Source: Streptomyces lacrimifluminis | GTDB lineage: Bacteria; Actinomycetota; Actinomycetes; Streptomycetales; Streptomycetaceae | Direction: 5' to 3' | DNA: 64,000 bases | Assembly (NCBI RefSeq): GCF_014646095.1 | Contig: NZ_BMMU01000033.1 | Span: forward strand, 1 to 64,000 | In this document: piece by piece, positions 25,393 to 34,100 of the stretch | How positions within the stretch are numbered: position 1 is the stretch's first letter | Layout of the letters: every line of letters starts with the position of its first letter | Position numbers and translations under genes: made by a program | Notes under the pieces: generated by a model | Told to the model about the DNA's origin: nothing | The model's database searches: none | The model's input: only the letters and a program-made list of their open reading frames with translations

Positions 25393-25664
25393 GCCTTCGC
25401 ACCGCGGCGGACGACCTCGGCGACGAGCCCGCCGAGGGTCAGGGTGGCCAGGGGTTCGATGTCGGTGTCGGGGATCTCGACGCCGAACCGCGACTCCAGC
25501 CGAAGCGTGAGTTCGATCAGGCTCAGGGAGTCGACATCCAGGCCGCCGACGGTCACCGGGCTGTCGTCCGTGATGCCGTCGCGGCTCAGCAGGATGTTCA
25601 TCTCGTCGATGACCGCGGTCAGGACGAACTCGCGGATCTCGTCTTCCAGGGTCGACGTAGTCAT
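25389..25664 (-). CDS. Acyl carrier protein 1
   Basis: Ninety-one residues with the canonical site GGLDVDSLSLIELTLRLE (serine of DSL) and RFGVEIPDTDI after it. The acidic, four-helix pattern and length are those of a discrete type II carrier protein. It follows the 465-residue ligase gene after a 133-nt gap that contains repeat copy B. Confidence 0.88.
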   Translation of the reverse strand: MTTSTLEDEIREFVLTAVIDEMNILLSRDGITDDSPVTVGGLDVDSLSLIELTLRLESRFGVEIPDTDIEPLATLTLGGLVAEVVRRGAKA

Positions 25665-25706
25665 GATCGGTATCTCCAGAAAGAGGGGGAGTCAAGCGCC
25701 CTTCCA

Positions 25707-25761
25707 GGGCGCGGGGCTGTGACATTTGTGGCTCCGCCGCGCGGGCGCGACAAGCCACAAC
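25707..25761. repeat. Dispersed repeat, copy B, between ACP1 and the ligase gene
   Basis: The sequence GGGCGCGGGGCTGTGACATT through GCGCGACAAGCCACAACC repeats copy A. GGCT at 25729-25733 and AGCC at 25753-25756 bracket a GC-rich centre, so it can form a hairpin. Within the 133-nt gap it may act as an mRNA processing or attenuation site. Confidence 0.7.
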
Positions 25762-25797
25762 CGGCCTGCGGGCAACCAACAACCGAGAGCACCCGCC

Positions 25798-27195
25798 CTA
25801 CCCGGCGGAACGCAAGGTCTCGGCCTGCCGAACCAACTTCCCGTTGGACGTGCGCGGCAGCGCATCCAGCAGCCGTATGACCCGGGGCACCTTGTAGTCG
25901 GTCAGCCGCTCCCTGCACCACCGCAACAGCTCCTCGGCGGACGGGCGTTCAACGCCGGCCGTGACCGTGACGTACGCCTCGGTCACGTCCTCGTGGACCA
26001 GGACCGCCTGTTCGACGGCCGGGTGGTCGCGGAGTACGTTCTCCACCTCGGTGAGGTCCACCTTGAGGCCGCCGATGACGACGAGGGAGTCGGCGCGCCC
26101 CCGCACCAGTACCGCGCCGGTGGTGTCCAGCGCGGCCCGGTCCCGGGTGTGGAGCCAGCCGTCGGCGTACTGGGTGCCGCCCGAGTCGAAGAGGTACGGC
26201 GACTCGTCGAGGGCGACGTCCAGTTCGTCCCGCCGCACGCGCAGCGCCACACCAGGCGCCGCCCGGCCGACCGAGGGGCGCAGCGTGCCGCCGACGTCGA
26301 TGGCGACGATGCCGGTCTCCGTGGTCCCGTACGCCTCCCCGACCCCGACGCCGTACCGCCGCGCGAACTGCGCCGCGACCTGCGGGGGCATGATCTCGCC
26401 GCCCGACACCGCGATGCGCAGGTCGGGGAGCACCGGGGGATCGACGGCGGCGGTGAGCAGTTCGAAGTGCGTCGGCACCCCGAACAGGGCGGTGATCCGG
26501 TGCTCCAGCGCGGTCCGCAGGATGTCGCGGGCGGAGACGCGGGGTGCGAAGACGACGGAGACACCGGCGGCGAGGGAGTACAGCAGGCCGCCGATCAGAC
26601 CGAAGCTGTGGGCCGTCGAACTGAGCAGCAGCAGCCGGTCGCCCTCGACCGGCATGCCGGGCACCCCGGCGAACCGGTCGACCTCCGTGGCGAGCGATTG
26701 GGCTGTCCTGCCGATGACTTTCGGCCTTCCGGTCGAGCCCGAGCTGAACTGGACGAGGCGGTGCCCGGTGGTGGCGGGGAGGCCGGTTCTGTGCCGCTCG
26801 GTGACGACCTCGTACTCGGACCGGAAACCGAACGTGGCCCGGACGTTGGAACCGGCGCTGACCATGAACTGCGGCCGGCAGGACGCACAGAGCGCCGCCA
26901 CCTCGGGCGGTTTGAGCCGGAAGTCGAAGAGCATCACCTGCGCGCCGAGCCGCCACAGGGCGAGCAGCACCTCGATCTGCGTGAAACTGGGCGGAGTCCG
27001 CAGGCCCACGGTGGAGCCCGGCCCGATGCCGTACCCGGCGAAGACTGCGGCCTGCTTGCCCACCCGCTCCCGTAACTCACTGCGGGTGAGTGTTTCCTGT
27101 TGGTACGTCAGATACGGCAGCCGGTCGTCGCGCGCGTCGAACAGCCCCTGGACCAGGGCAGCGAGATCCGACCCCAGGTCTTCGAGTTCGCCCAT
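25798..27195 (-). CDS. AMP-dependent ligase, likely aryl-ACP loading enzyme
   Basis: A compact 465-residue ANL enzyme: LVQFSSGSTGRPKVIGRT (P-loop), YGTTETGI, the WLHTRDRA region and catalytic Lys in RTSNGKLVRQ. The short length fits aryl- or acyl-ACP ligases. It is flanked by the GriH-like gene upstream (6-nt gap) and the two carrier protein genes downstream, so the simplest role is adenylating 3-amino-4-hydroxybenzoate and transferring it to an ACP as polyketide starter. Confidence 0.82.
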   Translation of the reverse strand: MGELEDLGSDLAALVQGLFDARDDRLPYLTYQQETLTRSELRERVGKQAAVFAGYGIGPGSTVGLRTPPSFTQIEVLLALWRLGAQVMLFDFRLKPPEVAALCASCRPQFMVSAGSNVRATFGFRSEYEVVTERHRTGLPATTGHRLVQFSSGSTGRPKVIGRTAQSLATEVDRFAGVPGMPVEGDRLLLLSSTAHSFGLIGGLLYSLAAGVSVVFAPRVSARDILRTALEHRITALFGVPTHFELLTAAVDPPVLPDLRIAVSGGEIMPPQVAAQFARRYGVGVGEAYGTTETGIVAIDVGGTLRPSVGRAAPGVALRVRRDELDVALDESPYLFDSGGTQYADGWLHTRDRAALDTTGAVLVRGRADSLVVIGGLKVDLTEVENVLRDHPAVEQAVLVHEDVTEAYVTVTAGVERPSAEELLRWCRERLTDYKVPRVIRLLDALPRTSNGKLVRQAETLRSAG

Positions 27196-27201
27196 CGAAC
27201 C

Positions 27202-28419
27202 TCAGACCTCCTTGCAGAACTCGCCGATGGGCAGGCCCACATGGCGCTTGTCGGCAGCCAGATAGCCGAGCAACTCGTCGCCGGTCCGCAACTCGGTGAC
27301 GTTGAGGACCTTCCCGCCCGGGCCGAGCACCCGTACGTGCCAGTCGTCCTGCACGGTCAGGCTGACCAGCCGGCCGTCCTCGGCGTGGGTGCGGATCTCC
27401 AGCAGCGGCCGGGATTCGAGCTTGGCCCGCCCGACGACGACCCGCCGGGTGCGCCCGTCGGCGCCGACCGCGAGCAGCGCGCTGCCCGAGCCGACCTCGC
27501 TGAGGTAATTGGTGCGGTTGTCGGGGCCGAGCGTGTACGAGTGCAGGGCGCCCGCGTTGACCCGGAACGGCCGGGTCGGCATGTAGGGCAGGGGGTGGGT
27601 CTCGCTGCAGCACAGCACGAACCCGGAGGAGTAGGAGCCGACGAGGATGCCCTCGTCCTCCTCGAAGTGCGAGCAGGTGTCCACGCAGACCCGGTCGCCG
27701 AGTCCGACGTGCCGGATGCTCTCCACGGTGAGTGTGGACAGCTCCAGTTGGGGCGTCGTCGCCTCCAACAGCCGGGCCAGGGCGAACACCTCGTCGGCGC
27801 TGCGGGGCGTGAAGAGGATGCCGTCCGAGCCGCGCTCCAGCACGTCGAAGACGATGGCCGCCTCCTCCAGGCCGTCGACGACCGTCACGAGCTTGCCCTC
27901 GGCGGACTCGGCCGCGGCGAGCACGATCTCCAGCGGGATCTTCGTCGGGTCGGCGAAGTGGATCACCGTGTACGGCAGCACCATGGCGCCCGCGCACGAC
28001 AGTTGGAGGGTGCGGTCGTCCCGCACGTCGATGAAGCCGGAGACCGGCGTGCCACCGGTGCGAGTGCCGGCGCGGTGGTCGGCGGCGAGGGCGTCCAGCT
28101 CGTCCTGGGTGCCGAACTTCCGCAGGAGTACGTCGAATACGGTGCCGGACGGTGAACTGCTGCTGCCGGACTGGGACTTGGCTTCCCTGTCGGGGGCCTT
28201 CGTCTCCTTCCCCTCCTTGTCGCCGGGCTTCTTCGCAGCGGTCGTGACCGGGGCGCCGCCCTCGGAGACCAGTACCCGGGTGACGGTCGGGGGCAGGGTC
28301 CCGAGCAACTCGGCGTCGGCCGCCACCACACCCGCCATCCGGGCGTGGATCGCCGCGTCCACCACCGCCTGGAGCTGGGGACGGGGGACCTCACGCAGGT
28401 CGATCCATGCGAACCTCAT
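27202..28419 (-). CDS. griH: 3-amino-4-hydroxybenzoate synthase (GriH-like, DHQ synthase II family)
   Basis: A 405-residue protein of the archaeal-type 3-dehydroquinate synthase II family. Recognisable segments are DVLERGSDGILFTP, VGLGDRVCVDTCSHFEEDEG, SYSSGFVLCCSETHPLPYMP and RPFRVNAGALHSYTL. GriH of the grixazone pathway converts the C7 product of GriI to 3-amino-4-hydroxybenzoate. The gene overlaps griI by ATGA, as in other such clusters. An unusual highly charged low-complexity linker (KPGDKEGKETKAPDREAK, about residues 66-97) is inserted near the N-terminus. Confidence 0.88.
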   Translation of the reverse strand: MRFAWIDLREVPRPQLQAVVDAAIHARMAGVVAADAELLGTLPPTVTRVLVSEGGAPVTTAAKKPGDKEGKETKAPDREAKSQSGSSSSPSGTVFDVLLRKFGTQDELDALAADHRAGTRTGGTPVSGFIDVRDDRTLQLSCAGAMVLPYTVIHFADPTKIPLEIVLAAAESAEGKLVTVVDGLEEAAIVFDVLERGSDGILFTPRSADEVFALARLLEATTPQLELSTLTVESIRHVGLGDRVCVDTCSHFEEDEGILVGSYSSGFVLCCSETHPLPYMPTRPFRVNAGALHSYTLGPDNRTNYLSEVGSGSALLAVGADGRTRRVVVGRAKLESRPLLEIRTHAEDGRLVSLTVQDDWHVRVLGPGGKVLNVTELRTGDELLGYLAADKRHVGLPIGEFCKEV

Positions 28420-29246
28420 GCCACTCCTGCCACGATCGTCGAGTAATCAGCCATATGCATGCCATCGGTGATGCCGTTGCTGCCGCTGCCGCTGCCGTGC
28501 ACGACCGCCGAGAGGCGGGACACCAGTGCGGCGGGGGTGGGGGAGGAGAAGATCCGGCGCCCGATGGCCAGGCCCCGGCAGCCGGCGGCCATCACGGCGG
28601 TGCCGTATTCGACGAGGTCGGAGCCGTCGGGTGGGCCGCCGGCCGCGAGGACGGGGATGGGACTGTTCGCCACCACCTCGGCCATGCGCTCGATCGGCAG
28701 GGCGACGGAGGTCTTCACCATGTCGGCGCCCAGGTCCGCGGCGACGTTGGCCAGGTGGGCGAGGAGGGCGGGATCGCGCGGGTCCTCGATCCGGGGGCCG
28801 CGCGGGTACACCATCGCGATCAGGGGCATGCCCCACGCGTCGCAGGAGCGGGCCACCGCCCCCAGGTCGGCCAGTTGCTGTGCCTCGGTGTCCGAGCCGA
28901 TGTTCACATGAACGCTGACCGCGTCCGCGCCGAGCGTCAGCGCCTCCTCGACGTCGGCGACCAGCACCTTGGCGTGGACGTCGGCGGAGCAGGCGGTACT
29001 GGCGCTCAGATGCACCACCAGCGCGCAGCTCTTCAGGATGTCCGGCGCGAAGGAGCGGGCGCGTCCCTTGTGGACGATGATGCCGTCGGCCCCGCCGGCC
29101 ACGAGTGCCCGCAGCAGGTCGTCCCACTTGTCGGCGGGGACGATCGGACCGTCCGAGACGCTGTGGTCGAGCGGGATGAGCAGATACCGGTCGTCACCCG
29201 CGAGCGAAAGTCTCCGCAAGCGTAATTGCTTGCCGTTTCTGAGCAT
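28416..29246 (-). CDS. griI: 2-amino-4,5-dihydroxy-6-oxo-7-(phosphooxy)heptanoate synthase (GriI-like aldolase)
   Basis: The start is ATG 29246 (MLRNGKQLRL) with GGAAGG about 9 nt before; the longer frame to 29351 is AT-rich leader. The 276-residue protein is a class I DhnA-type aldolase: IPLDHSVSDGP at the N-terminus, the Schiff-base Lys178 in GADMVKTSVAL, and the phosphate-binding end GCRGLAIGRRIF. GriI joins aspartate-4-semialdehyde and dihydroxyacetone phosphate, the first step to 3-amino-4-hydroxybenzoate. It is the first gene of the 14-gene minus-strand operon. Confidence 0.88.
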   Translation of the reverse strand: MLRNGKQLRLRRLSLAGDDRYLLIPLDHSVSDGPIVPADKWDDLLRALVAGGADGIIVHKGRARSFAPDILKSCALVVHLSASTACSADVHAKVLVADVEEALTLGADAVSVHVNIGSDTEAQQLADLGAVARSCDAWGMPLIAMVYPRGPRIEDPRDPALLAHLANVAADLGADMVKTSVALPIERMAEVVANSPIPVLAAGGPPDGSDLVEYGTAVMAAGCRGLAIGRRIFSSPTPAALVSRLSAVVHGSGSGSNGITDGMHMADYSTIVAGVA

Positions 29247-29640
29247 GGGTAATGAGCCTTCCCGGCCCGGAGGCCGTATTTCAGAAAGCCGAATCGCGAC
29301 ATTCCGTTGCGATTCTCCGTGTCCGAAAGTCGATGTTTGTAGAAAATTCAAGTTCAGCGATCATGAGCATTCACCTGTGACCGTCCGGTGGCAAGATGTC
29401 ATCAGAGAGAAATATTTATACGGCCCCTTGCATGAATAATTGACACGAGTCTGACAGGTGGCGTGGGGTTGACAGGGCCTGGGCGCACTGTTCGTGCGGT
29501 CTATGCGGTCTATACGCGTTGGGGCGTTCTGTCCCTCCCCTGAGCGCATCGGATGCTTTATTGCCTGCCAATTAGGGTGAGAACTTGTTGAAATTGAATT
29601 TCGGCGATTAAGGTGACGTCCGAGCTCGGGTCATGTTTCA
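29247..29640 (-). promoter_or_regulatory. AT-rich promoter region of the biosynthetic operon
   Basis: This 394-nt stretch is markedly more AT-rich than its surroundings and has no convincing gene. On the minus strand TATAAA (29420-29415) is a good -10 box about 19 nt after TGTCAA; other AT-rich boxes occur closer to the ATG, so the exact promoter is unresolved. No regulator gene for the cluster is adjacent. Confidence 0.45.
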
Positions 29641-29769
29641 TGCGACGTCCTCCCCCCACTCAGGACCCGGAAGCGCCCCCATGCCTGAATTACCGCTCAA
29701 GATCGTCGACCCGAACCTGCAGGCCGCGTCAGCCCTGAAGGCAGCGAAGGCAGCGGCCCCGCGGGTCGC

Positions 29770-30193
29770 TGTGGCGAGGGATCGGCCGCCGCCCGCTGAT
29801 GCCGGCCGGAGCCGTCGGGAGCGTGGTGCGGGCGGTCCTCGTGTACGCCTCGCTGAGTTCACGCAACGGGTTGGTGATCACCGGCGCCCACATGGTCGGC
29901 CTGATGTTCCTCGCGCTGATGTTCTCCCCGGTGGTGGCCTGCCTCCCGGAACTGTTCCCGGCCCGGCCGCGCTACACCGGCGTCTCCGCCGCCTTCATCC
30001 TCTCCGACACCTTCGGCGGCGGCTTCCCTCGGCCGTCACCAGGCTGAACAGCCAGTGGGAATCCCCGCTGGTCCTCGGCTTCTCCACTGGCGGCCTCTGC
30101 CTGCTCAGCCTCCTGTGCCTGCTGGCGCTGCCGGAGACGCGGGATCACGAGTTCGACGTCCGAGGGGCGGTGGCCGGCGGGCTACGAGGGTGA
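29770..30193 (+). pseudogene. Relic of an MFS transporter (MHS type), frameshifted
   Basis: From about 29772 one frame reads GIGRRPLMPAGAVGSVV, then AHMVGLMFLALMFSPVVACL and LPELFPARPRYTGVSAAF, the intracellular loop and late helices of metabolite:H+ symporters. After FGGGF near 30022 the coding frame shifts and continues LGFSTGGLCLLSLLCLLALP, PETRDHEF to the stop at 30193. The N-terminal two thirds are missing. It is non-functional, and the ATG at 29681 upstream leads into an unrelated short frame. Confidence 0.65.
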
Positions 30194-30250
30194 GGGCTCG
30201 TATGTCGAGGTGTCGTGTATCGCGCTCAACCTGTGGAGGAAGACTGCGGC

Positions 30251-30769
30251 ATGGACATCTTCAACAGTCTCCGGGCCGTGCGGTCGCCGCGGTTGCTGCC
30301 CGGGGACCGGGTGCGGATCGTCTCTCCGGCCAGTCCCCCAGCCGTGAGACAGTCGCCCGCGGCGTCGAGTCGCTGACGTCATGGGGGCTCCGGGCCGAGT
30401 CTCGACCTGAACTCGGCGTTCGGCGATCCGGGAGTCCGCGCCGTGATCGCCGCCCGGGGCGGCAAAGGCGCCTACCGCATCGTCGACGACCTCGATACCG
30501 ACACACTGCGCCGCGACCCTGAACCCCTGGTCGGCTTCAGCGACATCACCCACCTCCACCTCGCCCTGGGGCCCGATGCCGCCTGGCCGGCCTGCACGGC
30601 CCCTTCGCCACCTGGAGCGACGAATGGTGCGGGCCCGCATCAGCCGGCGCCCGACCATCCCGACGTCCTCGACGCGTCGTCGGCCACGAAGACCCTGCAC
30701 CTCACGCCCACCTCGCTCGGCGAGGTACTGGCCGAGATGGCTGCGGAGCCCGCCCGGCCCATGCGCTGA
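30251..30769 (+). pseudogene. Relic of an LD-carboxypeptidase (S66 family)
   Basis: ATG 30251 reads MDIFNSLRAVRSPRLLPGDR and VRIVSPASPPA, the usual S66 N-terminus. The homology then jumps frame: SRETVARGVESLTSWGL in one frame, DPGVRAVIAARGGKGAYRIV and VGFSDITHLHLALG in another, and GLHGPFATWSDEWCGP in a third. At least three frameshifts and the loss of the catalytic C-terminal half make it a dead gene. S66 enzymes trim the D-Ala from peptidoglycan tetrapeptides. Confidence 0.65.
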
Positions 30770-31145
30770 CGGACTGTCCGTTCGCCCGTTCACCCGTGGG
30801 TCGCGGTCACAGCCGCGTGGCGGAGCCTCGCCATGTCCCCGACTCCCTCGCTGTTCGTGTCACCCCGTGCATCCTCACTGGGTCCCGCAGTCCGATCTCC
30901 TGCCCCGGAGGGCAGCACCGCCTCGGCCGAACGGCCCAAACCCACGGACCGGGACCGCCTCTGTACAGGGCGAACGGTGGAGGAAGGGGGTCGGAGGGAG
31001 GGCGCACACCGGTCTCTCGTCAGAAACAAGTCAGACGTTTTTCCAACCCGACGCCACCCCCGTCCGTCTCTAGACGCGAGCCGTCGGGAGTACGGGTGAC
31101 GGCTCCTGTCCGATGTCGTCCGATGTCGAAGTGTCAGGAGTTCAG

Positions 31146-34100
31146 GTGGAGTTGCGCGCGAGACCAACACGTGCGGTCGTGGCGGCGGGGGTGGCCTCCA
31201 CGGCCCTTCTGCTGGCCGGTGTCCCGGGCGCGGAAGCCCAGGACGCGAGCGGCGCCGGTACGGTCAGGACGGCCGAGACGTCCAAGTCGGCCCAGGCGTC
31301 CGGTACGGCCGAGGTAGCGAAGACAGTCACCCTGGTCACCGGTGACCAGGTCATGCTGGACGGCGCCGGAAAGGTCACCGGCGTGGTCCGGGCCGAGGGC
31401 CGGGAGAAGGTGCCGTTCTCCGTCCGGGTGGTCGCCGGTCACACCCAGGTCGTGCCCGGAGACGCCGAACTGCTGCTGGCGCAGGGCAAGGTGGACGCGC
31501 GGCTGTTCGACGTGACCCAGTTGGTCGCCGACGGCTATGACGACGCCCGCCGTGGCGACGTACCGCTGATCGTCACCTTCCGGGGGAAGAAGGCGCCCTC
31601 GATGGCCCCGTTCACCGGGGCCGGGGCGAAGGTCGGCCGGGCCCTGCCGGTCGTCAACGGCAAGGCGATGCGGCCCGTGAAGAAGCGCGGCGCCGAGTTC
31701 TGGAACGCCGTGACCGGCGCCGGCCAGAAGACGGACAGCGCAACGGGGTTCACCGCTTCCACCGCCGTCGAGAAGCTGTGGCTCGACGGCAGGCGCAAGG
31801 CGAGCCTCGACAAGAGCGTGCCGCAGATCGGCGCGCCCACGGCCTGGGCCGCCGGGTACGACGGCACCGGCGTCAAGGTCGCCGTCCTCGACACCGGCAT
31901 CGACACCGCCCACCCCGACCTCACCGGTCAGGTGGTCGCGGAGCAGGACTTCAGCGGTTCCGCCTCCGGTACCGGGGACAAGTCCGGCCACGGCACGCAC
32001 GTGGCGTCCACCGTGGCCGGTACGGGAGCCAGGGCGGGCGGCACGTACAAGGGTGTCGCCCCGGGCGCGAAGATCCTGAACGGCAAGGTTCTCGACGACG
32101 GCGGATTCGGCAGTGATTCCGGGATCATCGCAGGCATGGAGTGGGCGGTGGCGCAGGGTGCCGACGTCGTCAACCTCAGCCTCGGCGGCGAGGACATGCC
32201 CGGCATCGACCCGCTGGAGGAGACGGTCAACCGGCTCTCCGCCGAGTCCGACGCCCTCTTCGTCATTTCGGCCGGCAACTCTGGCGAGGCCGGTGAGAGC
32301 ACGGTCGGCTCACCGGGCAGCGCGGACGCCGCGCTCACCGTCGGCGCGGTCGACAAGTCCGACCAGCTCGCGGACTTCTCCAGCCGGGGCCCGCGTGTCG
32401 GGGACAGCGGGGTCAAGCCCGACCTGACCGCGCCCGGCGTCGACATCACGGCCGCGTCGGCCGCCGGCAGCAACCTGTCGGAGGTGTACCCCTCCGACAT
32501 ACCCGGCTACCTCACCATCAGCGGCACCTCCATGGCGTCCCCGCATGTCGCGGGCGCCGCCGCGATCCTCGCCCAGCAGCATCCCGACTGGACCGGTGAG
32601 CGCATCAAGGCGCTCCTCACGGGCTCGGCCGAGCCGGGCTCGTACAGCTCCTTCCAGCAGGGCACCGGGCGTACGGACCTGGTCAGGGCGCTGGAGCAGC
32701 GCGTCGTCACCGAGCGGCAGCCGCTCGACTTCGGTCTCCAGCAGTGGCCGCACGGCGACGACGCCCCGGTGACCAAGCAGGTGACGTACCGCAATCTCGG
32801 TACGGAGCCGGTCACCCTCGATCTGTCCGTCGACGCGGTCGCGGTGGACGGCAGGCCGGCCGCCGAGGGCATGTTCGCCGTGTCCCCGCAGCGGATCACC
32901 GTCCCTGCGGGCGGCGAGGCGAGCGCCTCCGTCACCGCGGACACCCGCGTGGGCAGTGCCGACGGCAGCTTCGGCGGCTCGGTGCAGGCCACTTCCGCCG
33001 ACGGCAAGGTGCGGGTGCGGTCCGCCGTCGGCGTGGAGCGCGAGGTGGAGTCGTACAGCCTGACGCTCAAGCACCTCGACGAGAACGGCGCGCCGACCGG
33101 CGACGCCGTCACCTCCCTCTCCGGCCTCGGCAGCGACTTCTACGCCGACTACGCCGACGAGCAGGACGGCGAGCTCACGGTGCGGCTGCCGAAGGGCGAC
33201 TACTCCCTCAGCGGGGTGATCCACCCGTCCTACGACTCCGCCACCCACGCCATCCTGGTGCAGCCGAAGCTGACCCTGGACCGGGACACCACCGTCACCG
33301 TCGACGCCCGCCGGACGCGGCCGGTCGAGGTCACCGTCCCCGACGCGGCGGCGAAGAACACCGAGGCCACGGCCTCCTTCACCTTCGACCGGGGCGAGGG
33401 CGCGCGCGAGGACAGGATGGAGTTCCTCCTGCCGACCTTCGAGGGCACGGGCTTCGGACGGCTCGGACCCGAGCCGTCCGGCGATCAGGCGTCCACCGTG
33501 TCCGCCGTGTTCGCCGGCGACTGGACCCGTGAGGACGCCGAGGGCCGGCCGGTCGCCTACCACCTGGCCTGGAACCGGGCCGGCCGCCTGGACGGCTTCG
33601 CCGTCGACGTCCGGCGCAAGCAGCTCGCCAAGGTCGACCTCCAGGTGGGCGTGCCCGTTGCGGGCAGGCGCGTCCAGGTCGAGGTGTCTCCGCACACAGC
33701 CGACGGGAGCCTGATCTTCAGCGCGAACGACCTGCGCGGCGGACTGCCGCTGCGCACCATTGACTACGTTCTCGACAACGACGTCAAGTGGTCCTTCCGT
33801 ATCTGGCAGACGGTCGGCGAGGGCGACGACAAGCGCTCCGAGACCTTCCTGATGCGGATGCCGAGGACCTGGCAGGCCGGTCACAGCTACACCGAGCGGT
33901 TCAACGTCGGCGTGTTCGGCCCGGCCCTGCCCGCCGCGGGTGACCTCGGACCGGATCAGGGTCTCCCGGGAATCGTGCGGTACGGGAACGTCATCAGGGC
34001 CTTTCTGCCGCAGTTCGGCGACGGCTCCGGCCACTGGGGCCTCAGCGACTACACCTCGGTGACGAGCTCGCTCCAGGCGGACGGCAAGGAGATCCCCGAC

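Noticed and set aside
25393..25782. Longer start for ACP2
   Set aside because: The extra residues derive from repeat copy B and the ACP1 gene in another frame; ATG 25392 overlaps the ACP1 stop as ATGA.
29247..29351. Longer N-terminus of the GriI-like protein
   Set aside because: The extra 35 codons lie in AT-rich leader DNA and lack homology; ATG 29246 has a proper ribosome site.
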